Origin: Yoonia sp. BS5-3
GTDB lineage: Bacteria > Pseudomonadota > Alphaproteobacteria > Rhodobacterales > Rhodobacteraceae
Direction: 5' to 3'
DNA: 64,000 nucleotides
Assembly: GCF_038069655.2 (NCBI RefSeq)
Contig: NZ_CP150951.2
Location: 248,001 to 312,000, forward strand
A program made the position numbers and the translations under genes. The notes below the pieces were generated by a model. That model saw nothing but the letters and a program-made list of their open reading frames with translations, searched no databases and was not told where the DNA came from. Positions within the stretch are counted from its first letter, which is position 1, and every line of letters starts with the position of its first letter. Below are positions 36,270 through 45,265 of this stretch, in pieces.

Positions 36270-37017
36270 ACTTGCCGCCGCGCTTGTCCTGATGGCCGCA
36301 CCGGCCTTTGCGCAAACAAATGATGCCTCTGTCGATCCGAACCGGATCACGGTGCAGATGATGCCAGGGCTGACCTCGTCCAATCAATTGCCAACTGAAC
36401 GGCTGATCAACGCGCGCAAGGCGCTGGCGGCGGGGCAGTCGATCTACGTGTCCGACATGCGGGCGATTGCCGATTTTGGGGATGGTTTTGCCGCCTATCG
36501 CTTTGCGGACTGGCTGGCCGAAAATTCGGACGATCCATCTTATTCGGATATCGCGCATTACTACGGGATTGCGGCCGCAACAGCACGCGGCGGGGCGATC
36601 CGGCAAATGATCCGGGCCCTTGACCAAGTGAACCCCGAAACGCTTGTCCGGGCGCGCAGTGACGTTCTGGAAAACATCCTGTTTACCTATGCCAAAGCGG
36701 GCAATGCGCTCGCGGTTGAGGCGGTGATCCGCTATGATACCGCCCAGCGACCCTTCGGCAGGCTCGGATCCGAAGTTGCAACCTTGCTTGACCATATCGA
36801 CGGGGAAAACGCAGTGCAGGTTTCCCTGCATCTGGCCGCTGGTATTTTGCAGAACCCGCAAGCCACGCAATTCGATCTGGATCAGGCACAGACCTATCTG
36901 GACATCGCCATGAGCTCGCAATCGCTTGAATCGCGGCTTGTGGCGTCCAACCTTGCCCCGCTTTTGGATGAGGCATCCATCAAACTCACCAGCGCGTCGA
37001 CGGAGACATCCCAATGA
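36256..37017 (+). CDS. Secreted alpha-helical repeat protein in the alginate-type operon
   Basis: 253 residues with a signal peptide (MKTLKLAAALVLMAAPAFAQ). The mature part is built of helical hairpins such as GFAAYRFADWLAENSDDPSYSDIAHYYGIAAA and ends with LDQAQTYLDIAMSS, resembling TPR/Sel1-type solenoids. The start at 36256 has a GAGGAGG site and overlaps the AlgJ-like gene by 14 bases; the next gene overlaps by ATGA. I do not recognise an ortholog. It may be a periplasmic scaffold that does part of the job of AlgK. Confidence 0.7.
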   Translation: MKTLKLAAALVLMAAPAFAQTNDASVDPNRITVQMMPGLTSSNQLPTERLINARKALAAGQSIYVSDMRAIADFGDGFAAYRFADWLAENSDDPSYSDIAHYYGIAAATARGGAIRQMIRALDQVNPETLVRARSDVLENILFTYAKAGNALAVEAVIRYDTAQRPFGRLGSEVATLLDHIDGENAVQVSLHLAAGILQNPQATQFDLDQAQTYLDIAMSSQSLESRLVASNLAPLLDEASIKLTSASTETSQ

Positions 37018-38411
37018 ACCAGCTCCCCCGCCAGATTTTCACCATCGCCCTTGGGATCGGATTGGCGCTTGGCGCCAGCCCGCTTGCAGCGCAGTCGCAA
37101 TATGGCTGCACCGGGCTTGAACTGCATGACACGGTACCCAGCTTGGAAGGCAAGGACGGTGTGTTCTTTCGCGTGAATCTGGATATCCGCATGCACCACC
37201 CCTTTTCGGACGAAAGTGTCGCTTTTCTGTCCGATTTCTCCGATGCGCTGGCAGAAAGCGGCACGACGCTGGTTTTCGTGCCGGTCCCAACAAAAAGCGT
37301 CACAATGCCAGACCATCTGCCCGAAGAGGCTGCGCTTTACGGCTTTGATCTTGATGTGGCGACAGCCGTGCACGACGACATCTTAAACCGGCTCGAGGCG
37401 GCAGGGGTCGCGACCGTGGATGCCCGGGCGGCAATGCGGCAAGCACCAGAAGGGGAATTGCCGTTCTTTAAAGCCGATTTCCACTGGTCCGCCGTTGGCG
37501 CGCGCGAAACGGCTCGGGCAGTGGCAGAACGCATCAAAGCGCTGCCCCTCTATGACGAGTTGCCCAAAACCACATTTGAGACAAACGAAACAGGTGTTTC
37601 GGTCGCGTTCTCAGGGATGCGGCGCGAGCTGCAGGAACATTGCCTTGAAACGCTGCCAGAAGCCGAAAGCATGACCTATGAAACGACGATCGTACAAAGC
37701 GGCGGTCAGGACGGCACTGTGGATCTGGGGCTTGGCACCGTTGATTTGGGGCTGGGCGGCGACAGCGGCGGGGGCATTGATATTTTCGGCAATACCGAAG
37801 AATCGACCGTGCCTATCGCGCTGCTGGGCACGTCCTTTTCGGCAACAGATATCAACAACTTCTCCGGTTTCATCGCCGAATTTACCGAAGTGGAATTGGT
37901 CAATTACGCCCTGACAGGGGGGAACCAATTCGGGGCGATGATCTCTTATCTGACCTCTGCCGAATTCCGCGAGACGCGGCCGCGCGTGCTGATCTGGGAA
38001 AACCCGATCTATACCAATCTGGCCCAATTCGGGGATCAACCGACCCGTGAACTTGTGGCGGCTGCGGGACAGACCTGCACCTTGCCGCTTGATCCGGTGG
38101 TCAGCGAAGACCGGCAGGTCATGAATGTTGATCTATCCGGCTATGATTTCGGGCCCGAGGACACGCTTTTCGTTGATCTGAACCAATTGGCAGGCAGCGA
38201 AGCCGTGTTCAGATTTCATTCCAGCGAAGGATACACCCGGACCAAAGTCATCGAACGCGGCGAACGCCTGAAACGAACCGGGCGGTTCTACATGCCACTT
38301 TCGGGGCTATGGGATGACGGGGCCGTTTCCGTCGATATCACCAGTTCACTACCGTTTACCAACCAACCAAGCGTGTTTGCTTGTACCACTCAACCAACGG
38401 AGAAAACATGA
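37014..38411 (+). CDS. algX: AlgX-like O-acetyltransferase with C-terminal carbohydrate-binding-type domain
   Basis: 465 residues, near the 474 of Pseudomonas AlgX. After a signal peptide (to about 26), an SGNH-like domain carries the catalytic DxH as FFKADFHWSAVGA (D155, H157) and the serine as LLGTSFSATD (S274). The last roughly 120 residues form a beta-rich region where AlgX has its polymer-binding module. A 7-residue tandem repeat (GTVDLGL twice, 234-247) precedes a glycine-rich loop GGGIDIFGN shared with the AlgJ-like protein. Its stop overlaps the AlgF-like start. Confidence 0.85.
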   Translation: MNQLPRQIFTIALGIGLALGASPLAAQSQYGCTGLELHDTVPSLEGKDGVFFRVNLDIRMHHPFSDESVAFLSDFSDALAESGTTLVFVPVPTKSVTMPDHLPEEAALYGFDLDVATAVHDDILNRLEAAGVATVDARAAMRQAPEGELPFFKADFHWSAVGARETARAVAERIKALPLYDELPKTTFETNETGVSVAFSGMRRELQEHCLETLPEAESMTYETTIVQSGGQDGTVDLGLGTVDLGLGGDSGGGIDIFGNTEESTVPIALLGTSFSATDINNFSGFIAEFTEVELVNYALTGGNQFGAMISYLTSAEFRETRPRVLIWENPIYTNLAQFGDQPTRELVAAAGQTCTLPLDPVVSEDRQVMNVDLSGYDFGPEDTLFVDLNQLAGSEAVFRFHSSEGYTRTKVIERGERLKRTGRFYMPLSGLWDDGAVSVDITSSLPFTNQPSVFACTTQPTEKT

Positions 38412-39025
38412 GACAGACATTCCTATCCACCTGTGCATTTGTATTGGTGAGCAGCGTGGCGATCGCCGATACCGGGCTGTATGAAGGTGTTGTTGATCCC
38501 AATTCCAGTTTTGTACGTGTTGTTACCCAGGACCAAACAATTGCAACCATCGGCGGCGAAAATATCCGTGATATCGACAGCGGGATCTCGGGCTATGTGA
38601 ATGTGATGCCCGGTGAAATCGACGTCGTCTTGCCAACCGCTTCGGAAGTGATCGAAGTCGGGCCAAGCAGCTTTTACACCGTCGTCTTTGACGCTGATGG
38701 TGAGGCCGAAGTTTTCACCGATGACATCACAAACAGCCCCTCGAAGGCAGATGTGTCTTTCTACAACCTGACCGATACAGCTGATATCTCTGTCTACGTG
38801 CCGCAGGCAGACGCAGTTGCGCTTGAAGCCGTTGGCGCCATGCAAGGGCAATCGGTTGCAATCAACGCACCGCTGACCTTGGATTTCGAGCTGAGGGCAG
38901 GCGATGAAACGCTTTCCAGTGTCTCTGGCGTCGATCTGGTGCGCGGCGCGGGCGTGTCCATCGTGCTGCTGGAATCCGATCAAGGCTATGCCGCCTTTGC
39001 CACGGCCAATTCCTATCTGAAATAA
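38408..39025 (+). CDS. algF: AlgF-like periplasmic acetylation protein
   Basis: 205 residues with a signal peptide (to about 20, ending VAIA). The mature protein begins DTGLYEGVVDPNSSFVRVV, like the LYGPxxPxGSAFVRV start of AlgF, and comprises two similar beta-sandwich halves, the second from ADVSFYNLTDTADISVY. AlgF is required with AlgI, AlgJ and AlgX for O-acetylation. The start by ATGA overlap was preferred over an ATG 9 codons upstream. Divergent in sequence, so the assignment rests on both the opening motif and position. Confidence 0.75.
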   Translation: MRQTFLSTCAFVLVSSVAIADTGLYEGVVDPNSSFVRVVTQDQTIATIGGENIRDIDSGISGYVNVMPGEIDVVLPTASEVIEVGPSSFYTVVFDADGEAEVFTDDITNSPSKADVSFYNLTDTADISVYVPQADAVALEAVGAMQGQSVAINAPLTLDFELRAGDETLSSVSGVDLVRGAGVSIVLLESDQGYAAFATANSYLK

Positions 39026-39047
39026 ACGCCACCGACAGGAGTTTCAC

Positions 39048-41819
39048 ATGCTTAAAAGAATATCCTTTTCGCGACCTGCACTCACGGTTTGCGCCGCTTT
39101 GTGGACTTCTGTCGCGCCCTTTGCGACCAACGCACAAGAGACGAACGCCAACGCGCTCGCACTTTCATTTGTCCCGCCCGAGATTGACCCGGTAAAGGTC
39201 TGCGTCCCACGCGAACCCGATATCGATACGGTCGCCAAATGGGAAGAGTGGGACGGACAGCGCCTGCCGAATATCTCGCCTGCGCTGATCAAACGGGATG
39301 TGAACCGCCTGCTCCAGATCGACCCCGATTATTGGGGGGCAACGGTCCAGCTGGTCATCACCCGGCTGGAAGAAGCAGACCCTGCATATGCTGGGCATAA
39401 TGCACTTCTGGCGCGGATTAACGCTTATGTCGCTGCTGGTGATTATGCGACGCTGAATGATCAACAATTGGTCGCCCAACTGGCCGAAGATGGCACGACG
39501 CATTCACCGCGCATTCAAAACGCACTCGCCGAATTCTACCGCGATGGCATCGGGGTAGAACGCGATATTGACCGCGCGAACGCACTTTTGGTCGAAGCCG
39601 GTTTTGCGGGCAATGCCGACGCGCTTTTGGCACTGACAAAGATGCAGCTCGACGGCGATGGCGTTCCCGGCTGGGATCTTGACCCCGGCCTGGCGGTGAC
39701 CATGGCCTTTGGTAGCCTTGTGGGCGAATTGGATGCGTCCATTTGCGACCGGGTGACACGTATCGCCCGCGAATATCACAACGGCGAAATCGTCGCGCCG
39801 AACACGGATCTTGCCCATGATTGGTACCGTTTTGCGGCGGATCTTGGGGATTCGAACGCGGCTTGGAAGGTGGCCGAATACCACCTGCAAGCCGAAAACT
39901 TCACAAAAGATAATGACCTGCTTTTGCATTATCTGACGCAAGCCTCTGACGACGGTCTGCCATATGCGCAGATCGCACTCGGCGGCATGTATGAGGCTGG
40001 ATCCCTGGTCGAGCAGGATCTCGACAAGACGCTGGAACTTTACCGCGTAGCGGCCACATCAGGCCTGCGCCCGGGACTGACCCGGTTGACCCTGTTCCTA
40101 GAATCCCATGCAGATCGTTTTGGGGAATTCGATATCGAAAGAGTGCGCGCACTTCAGGCGCTCGCGACACTCGATGATGTTCCTGGCTGGGTCTACACCC
40201 GGCTCGCGAAAGAAGTCTATGAAGACAAGGGCATATGGGCCGGTCAGGACGAAGCCATTGTTTATCTGGAACGTGCCGCTGAGCTGGGCGACATGGATGG
40301 GATGATTGCTCTTGCCGAAGCGCTTGTCGCGCGGCGCGGCGATCCTGCCGAATTTGAACGTGCGGTTGACCTGCTCAGCTACTCGGTTTCGACCTTGGGC
40401 GGCGTGTTGCCATCGCAAACACTGCACGGGATGTTCATGTGTCAGGCCACCGATAGCCCGCGCGTCGCTGAGGCCGAACATTGGGCCGCGACCCAGTTTG
40501 CGACAGATACCGCAAATCTCGAAATCGCTGCGCGCGAACTGACCCAGCTGGACCCTAGCGAAAATGCATTGACGGTCGCGTCGCTCCAGTCGCATGCACT
40601 TTATGGACGCCCAGGGGCTTTGGCCAACTATCTGAAATTCCTTGAAAGCTCTCCCGACACCGATCCGGCGCTCCTGGCCTTCTGGCAGGAATATGCAGAC
40701 CGGTATTCCAGCGTTCTTGAGGCGCTTGCCGAGCTGGAATTCGAATTGGCCGCAAACCCGCAACAACGCCTGGTCGCTTTTGATCTGCTGCGGCGGCAAT
40801 ATCAGCGCGCTGGCTCGGATGCGGCCCTGGCGCTGGCGCAGGCGATGCTGGACTACGAAATCAGCGATGAAGATTTCAACACAAACGAAGTGCGGGCGCT
40901 ACTGGAGCAACCTGCATCACGCGGTCAAGGCGCGGCGATGCACCTGCTGACCTCTCTTAGCGGGTCAGAGAGCGGCGGGCGCCACGTTTATCTGCAATAT
41001 GCGGATGTGATCGCGGCCAATGGTGATTTCGACGCCCTGCTGTTTGCGGTGCCATTCGTCGATGAACAGACGCAGAAAACCTACCTTTCGCGGGCGGCAG
41101 GGATCATCCGTTGCGACTACAAAAACACCATGACCATGGCGCAGATCTATCTCGATATCGGCGATCAGGATTTAGCCATGCACTGGATCGACGTGGCCGA
41201 GAACCTGTTGGGCGACAATACATGGGCGATGATCGATCTGGCCGAAGTCAAACTGGACCTGCACGGGACTGCGGCGGCCGAAAGCGCGATGGCGCTGTTT
41301 GAAACAGCATTGGCCAGGGGCGATGTGAATGCGGCACGCGGGGTCTTTGATCTGGCACTCGACACCGAAGCGGCAACCTTTGACCCCACCCGTGCGGCCG
41401 AATTGATCACTGCGGCGCTTGAGGATCCAAATAAGGAAAATCTGGCGCGGTTCCTGGGGCGCTACCGCCGGGCGGGCGAAGCCGTGCAGGCGCAGATCGG
41501 CCAACAGCTTGATATGCCGCAGGTGTTCCTTGCCTCGGCACAGACGGGCGATATCTACTCAATGCGGGTCTATGCAATGTATCTGCGCGAAACTGCGGCA
41601 AACGGCGATCAGCTGATGGAATCGACGCAATGGCTAGCGCGTGCGGCCGAAGGCGGGGACACAACGGCAATGGCCGAATATGGCTATGCGCTGGCCTTTG
41701 GCATCGGGACCGAGGCTGACTTGCCCAGCGCGCTGCAATGGCTTGAACAGGCGGCCGCAAACGGATCAATCAAAGCCGGGGCAATCACTGCTCTGCTCGA
41801 CCTGAACGGAGACACCTAA
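39048..41819 (+). CDS. Large secreted Sel1/TPR-repeat protein (possible AlgK counterpart)
   Basis: 923 residues with a signal peptide ending at FATNAQ (about 30) and no lipobox cysteine. Nearly the whole protein is Sel1-like helical repeats, for example AHDWYRFAADLGDSNAAWKVAEYHL and LPYAQIALGGMYEAGSLVEQDLDKTLELYRVAA, ending with AMAEYGYALAFGIGTEADLPSALQWLEQAAANG. AlgK, the outer-membrane scaffold lipoprotein of alginate export, is also a Sel1/TPR solenoid but about half this size and lipidated. This protein could replace it as a periplasmic scaffold. Its stop overlaps the next start by one base. Confidence 0.75.
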   Translation: MLKRISFSRPALTVCAALWTSVAPFATNAQETNANALALSFVPPEIDPVKVCVPREPDIDTVAKWEEWDGQRLPNISPALIKRDVNRLLQIDPDYWGATVQLVITRLEEADPAYAGHNALLARINAYVAAGDYATLNDQQLVAQLAEDGTTHSPRIQNALAEFYRDGIGVERDIDRANALLVEAGFAGNADALLALTKMQLDGDGVPGWDLDPGLAVTMAFGSLVGELDASICDRVTRIAREYHNGEIVAPNTDLAHDWYRFAADLGDSNAAWKVAEYHLQAENFTKDNDLLLHYLTQASDDGLPYAQIALGGMYEAGSLVEQDLDKTLELYRVAATSGLRPGLTRLTLFLESHADRFGEFDIERVRALQALATLDDVPGWVYTRLAKEVYEDKGIWAGQDEAIVYLERAAELGDMDGMIALAEALVARRGDPAEFERAVDLLSYSVSTLGGVLPSQTLHGMFMCQATDSPRVAEAEHWAATQFATDTANLEIAARELTQLDPSENALTVASLQSHALYGRPGALANYLKFLESSPDTDPALLAFWQEYADRYSSVLEALAELEFELAANPQQRLVAFDLLRRQYQRAGSDAALALAQAMLDYEISDEDFNTNEVRALLEQPASRGQGAAMHLLTSLSGSESGGRHVYLQYADVIAANGDFDALLFAVPFVDEQTQKTYLSRAAGIIRCDYKNTMTMAQIYLDIGDQDLAMHWIDVAENLLGDNTWAMIDLAEVKLDLHGTAAAESAMALFETALARGDVNAARGVFDLALDTEAATFDPTRAAELITAALEDPNKENLARFLGRYRRAGEAVQAQIGQQLDMPQVFLASAQTGDIYSMRVYAMYLRETAANGDQLMESTQWLARAAEGGDTTAMAEYGYALAFGIGTEADLPSALQWLEQAAANGSIKAGAITALLDLNGDT

Positions 41820-42841
41820 TGCGTGGATTACTGGCCATCACAAGCACCGCCCTCGCCGCAGGACTGACCACGCCTGTGCTGGCCGCAGCCGAAGATTGCA
41901 TCGCAGCGCCCACACCGGTGATCGCGCTCGGGTTCGGCAGCCGCTACACCGATGAAAGCGAAACACGCTCTGATATCGATGAAGCAGGCAATGCCGAGGT
42001 GAACGCGGCACTTGGCCCGATTGATGATTTCATCCGGGATCTGACGAACACAGCGAACGACGTGACCGAAGGCAAGGACGGACAGCTTGAGATGGCCGAA
42101 TGCGCAATCGCGCAACTGGCCGCCTGGGCCGAAGCCGATGCTCTCAGCGAGATGAACACGATCACCGCGAATTTCTCTGTCGGATCACGGATCGCGGGGT
42201 TTGCGCTGGCCTATGTGCAGCTGGCGCCGTTCAGCACCAATCTTGAAGCACGCAGCACAATCGAAGACTGGCTGGGACGCCGGGCGGCAGATCAAATGAC
42301 CTTCTGGGAAGAAGACGCGACACAAGGGGCCAAATCAGGGAACCTGCGGGCTTGGGCCACACTGGGGATCAACGTGGTTGGCGATCTGCGGGATGATCCG
42401 GTTGCACTGCGCTGGTCGGCCTGGTCGGCGACCTTCCTGCAATGCGAGGCGCTTGACGATGGCAGCCTGCCGCAGGAAATGCGGCGGGGGAAATATGCGC
42501 TGCATTACCAACTGCATGCGGTGGCACCACTGGTGCTGACAACGCTGCTTTTGGAAAAGCAGGATCTGTCGATCCGGGGCGTCTGCAACAATGCGCTGGA
42601 TCGGATCGTGGAATTTACGATCAATGACCTAGAAACAGGCGCCGCAAGCGAAGCCTATTCCGGGGTACCGCAAAGTCTGTTTGACGGCACGGATGAACTA
42701 GAAAGCTTCCAGCTGGCCTGGCTTGAGGCCTATCTAGCGCTTGAACCCAACCCAGAGCTTGATGCATTTGCCGAAGCCTACCGGCCCTTCGGGCACAGCA
42801 AAATGGGTGGGGATCAGGCACTGCTTTGGGCGGTCGATTAG
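41819..42841 (+). CDS. AlgL-like (PL5-type) protein with altered active site
   Basis: 340 residues with a signal peptide (to about 23, ending VLAAA). The all-helical body resembles alginate lyase AlgL: MAECAIAQLAAWAEADAL, the active-site helix, and MRRGKYALHYQLHAVAPLV, with an arginine (223) and tyrosine (230) spaced as in the family. Where AlgL has NNHxYW, this protein reads GNLRAW (174-179), so the asparagine is kept but the catalytic histidine is a leucine. It may be a weak or non-catalytic polymer-binding protein. Last gene of the operon. Confidence 0.7.
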   Translation: MRGLLAITSTALAAGLTTPVLAAAEDCIAAPTPVIALGFGSRYTDESETRSDIDEAGNAEVNAALGPIDDFIRDLTNTANDVTEGKDGQLEMAECAIAQLAAWAEADALSEMNTITANFSVGSRIAGFALAYVQLAPFSTNLEARSTIEDWLGRRAADQMTFWEEDATQGAKSGNLRAWATLGINVVGDLRDDPVALRWSAWSATFLQCEALDDGSLPQEMRRGKYALHYQLHAVAPLVLTTLLLEKQDLSIRGVCNNALDRIVEFTINDLETGAASEAYSGVPQSLFDGTDELESFQLAWLEAYLALEPNPELDAFAEAYRPFGHSKMGGDQALLWAVD

Positions 42842-42853
42842 GACAGCCCGAAT

Positions 42854-42870
42854 GGGGGGCGGTGCCCCCC
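42854..42870. terminator. GC hairpin between the alginate-type operon and the ABC exporter
   Basis: Perfect 7-base stem GGGGGGC / GCCCCCC with a GGT loop, 13 bases after the algL-like stop and 25 bases before the end of the convergent ABC gene. There is no clear T-run on either side, so termination is probable but not certain. Confidence 0.5.
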
Positions 42871-42894
42871 GGGTCAGGACCTCAAGCATACAGA

Positions 42895-44727
42895 TCAGTC
42901 ATCCTTGGCCAAAAAGCCACCCGATTGGCGGGACCATAGATCGGCATAAAGGCCGTTCTGGGCCAATAGCGCCTCATGGGTGCCGTCTTCAACAACGCGG
43001 CCCTGATCCAAAACCACGATCCGGTCCATCTGGGCGATGGTGGATAGACGGTGGGCAATGGCAATAACGGTCTTGCCTTCCATAACGCCATAAAGGGTCT
43101 TTTGAATGGCGGCCTCGACCTCACTGTCCAGGGCGGACGTGGCCTCATCCAAGATCAAAATCGGGGCGTCCTTCAGGATGACACGGGCGATGGCAATCCG
43201 CTGACGCTGACCACCGGACAGTTTGACACCGCGCTCACCAACTTGGGCATTGTAACCTGCGCGGCCCTCAGGATCACGCAGGTCCTGAATGAACTGATGG
43301 GCCTCGGCGCGTTCAGCGGCGGCAATCATCTCGGCCTCGGTCGCGCCGGGCTTGCCGTAAAGGATATTAGCACGGACCGAACGGTGCAAAAGCGAACTGT
43401 CCTGCGTGACCATCCCAATCTGCTGACGCAAACTGTCCTGGGTCACACCAGACACGGACTGACCGTCAATCAAGATACGGCCACTTTCGGCATCGCGAAA
43501 GCGCAGCAAAAGGTTCACAAGGCTGGATTTACCCGCGCCGGAACGACCAATCAGACCTATCTTTTGACCCGCAGGGATCGTCAGGCTGACATTGTCCAGA
43601 CCGCCATGGCCTTTGCCATAATGATGGGTCAGGTTTTCAATCTGAACAGCTGCATTCGTGACAACCAGTGGCTTTGCATCCGGGGCGTCGACCACATCCT
43701 GTTTGACGGCGATTGAACGCAGACCTTCACGCATGACACCGGCATGCTCAAAAAGGCGGATCGTGACCCACATGATCCAACCGCTCATGCCATTCAGGCG
43801 AATGACCAGTGCAGCAGCCGCGGCCACCTCACCCACTGTGACCAGCTCAAGGGTCCACAGCCAGACAGCCGGGGCAATGACGCCCACCATCAACAGGCCA
43901 TTCAGCGCGTTCAGGCCAAATGACAGCTCGGTCATCAAGCGCAGGAACCGCTGAAAGCGCAGACGCAAACGGCGCATCGCGGACAGGGCATAGGCCTCTT
44001 CCCGGGCGCCATGGGCAAATAGTTTCACCGTTTCGACATTGGCATAGGCATCAACAACGCGGCCCGTCACCAGCGACCTTGCATCGGACCATTTTTCCGA
44101 GGCCGAGGCGACACGGACCGCAATTTTGCGCACATACATTATGTAAAGCGCCAGCCAGATGGCCATCGGGATACCCAGACGATAATCGATCTGGGTCAGC
44201 ACCAATGTGGCACCGACAACATAGGTGACCGAATACCAGATCCCTTCAAACGCCATATAGACACTGTCTTCCAGGGCGGGGCCCATCTGCATAACGCGGT
44301 TGCTCAGACGGCCGGCAAAATCGTTCTGAAAAAAGCTGGTCGACTGGCCCAGCAGATGTTTATGGGCGCGCCAGCGCACCTGCTCTTGCATGTTCGAGGC
44401 CAGGGTTTGCTCAAGAAACAGGTGGTTAAAGGTGATCACCAATGGACGCAGAAACAGGATGAAGAAGGCGACGCAAAGCACTTCAACCTTATGGGCGTCC
44501 CAAAAGGCTGCCGCGCCCGCCGCGTTCATCAAGTCAATCAAGCGGCCTGAATAAAACACCAACCCGCTTTCCATCAGCGCAACCAACATACCCGTCAGCG
44601 CCATCCAGGGCAGCCATTTATGGAACGGTTTCAGCTCGGTGCGCAGATAGGTCCAAAGCGACGCAGAGGGCGTCCCGTGGTCAGCAGGCGTAAAAGGATC
44701 GATGAGGTCTTCGAATTTGCGAAACAT
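42895..44727 (-). CDS. ABC exporter, fused permease and ATPase (MsbA/multidrug type)
   Basis: 610 residues: six membrane segments in the first roughly 340 residues, then an ATPase domain with Walker A IGLIGRSGAGKSSLVNLLL, Q-loop MVTQDSSLLHRSV, signature VKLSGGQRQRIAIAR, Walker B ILILDEATSALD and H-loop VIAIAHRLSTIAQM. The start at 44727 has a GGAGGG site; the 23 codons upstream are unlikely. It should work as a dimer in the inner membrane, exporting a lipid or drug-like compound. The substrate is not evident. It is convergent with the alginate-type operon. Confidence 0.92.
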   Translation of the reverse strand: MFRKFEDLIDPFTPADHGTPSASLWTYLRTELKPFHKWLPWMALTGMLVALMESGLVFYSGRLIDLMNAAGAAAFWDAHKVEVLCVAFFILFLRPLVITFNHLFLEQTLASNMQEQVRWRAHKHLLGQSTSFFQNDFAGRLSNRVMQMGPALEDSVYMAFEGIWYSVTYVVGATLVLTQIDYRLGIPMAIWLALYIMYVRKIAVRVASASEKWSDARSLVTGRVVDAYANVETVKLFAHGAREEAYALSAMRRLRLRFQRFLRLMTELSFGLNALNGLLMVGVIAPAVWLWTLELVTVGEVAAAAALVIRLNGMSGWIMWVTIRLFEHAGVMREGLRSIAVKQDVVDAPDAKPLVVTNAAVQIENLTHHYGKGHGGLDNVSLTIPAGQKIGLIGRSGAGKSSLVNLLLRFRDAESGRILIDGQSVSGVTQDSLRQQIGMVTQDSSLLHRSVRANILYGKPGATEAEMIAAAERAEAHQFIQDLRDPEGRAGYNAQVGERGVKLSGGQRQRIAIARVILKDAPILILDEATSALDSEVEAAIQKTLYGVMEGKTVIAIAHRLSTIAQMDRIVVLDQGRVVEDGTHEALLAQNGLYADLWSRQSGGFLAKDD

Positions 44728-45265
44728 GTCTGCCCTCCAACGGGCGAAAGTAGCAGTAAGATGGAGAAAGAAGGGGGGTGGCATTTGCCAACCCATCAGG
44801 ACCGGCTTCAGCGCAGCGGTGAAAAGATCCTGATATTATCCATCTGTATGCTCTCCGACATGAATCGTTATGGAGTGCATAACGCATTGATCACCTTCTG
44901 TCAGGCCTAAATTTGAGGCGATCCGCAAAGAGAAGGTCATGGCCCGCGCCCCATCATCATGGAATGGCGCAATTGGGGGTCCGGGGGCTGGCCTGCAGTT
45001 CTTCCGTTTCGTCAGCACATCTGTACGTACAGATTATGTACGCGGTATGTACGGTTTCTGTACGGCGATCAGACCATCCCTACGGCGATGACGCCCCGCG
45101 AACCGAACCCAAAAGACCTCAGGCCAAAGTGCGGCTATGGTCCGCTATGAGCCCTTCGTGTACGATGCTGCGCGGCGCATGAATGTCGGCTTGCGCCAAC
45201 TCGACAACCCAATTGCTGTCTGGCAGTCTCGACATCATCTTATCAATTGCAGTTGGTGACTTAAA
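44728..45265. other. Gene-free region between the ABC exporter and LysE genes
   Basis: 538 bases with only short, unconvincing reading frames. It carries both divergent promoters and the TGTACG repeat cluster at 45019-45064. A fifth TGTACG is at 45159-45164. Segments near 45125-45185 look like the degenerate repeated sequences often found between genes in marine Rhodobacteraceae. Confidence 0.6.
45019..45064. promoter_or_regulatory. TGTACG repeat cluster with a 16-bp perfect palindrome
   Basis: ATCTGTACGTACAGAT at 45019-45034 is a perfect palindrome of the kind bound by TetR-type dimers. It is followed by TGTACG at 45037, 45048 and 45059 in addition to the copy at 45022 within the palindrome. 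The last three copies are spaced 11 bases apart, about one helical turn. No regulator gene is adjacent. Confidence 0.55.
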
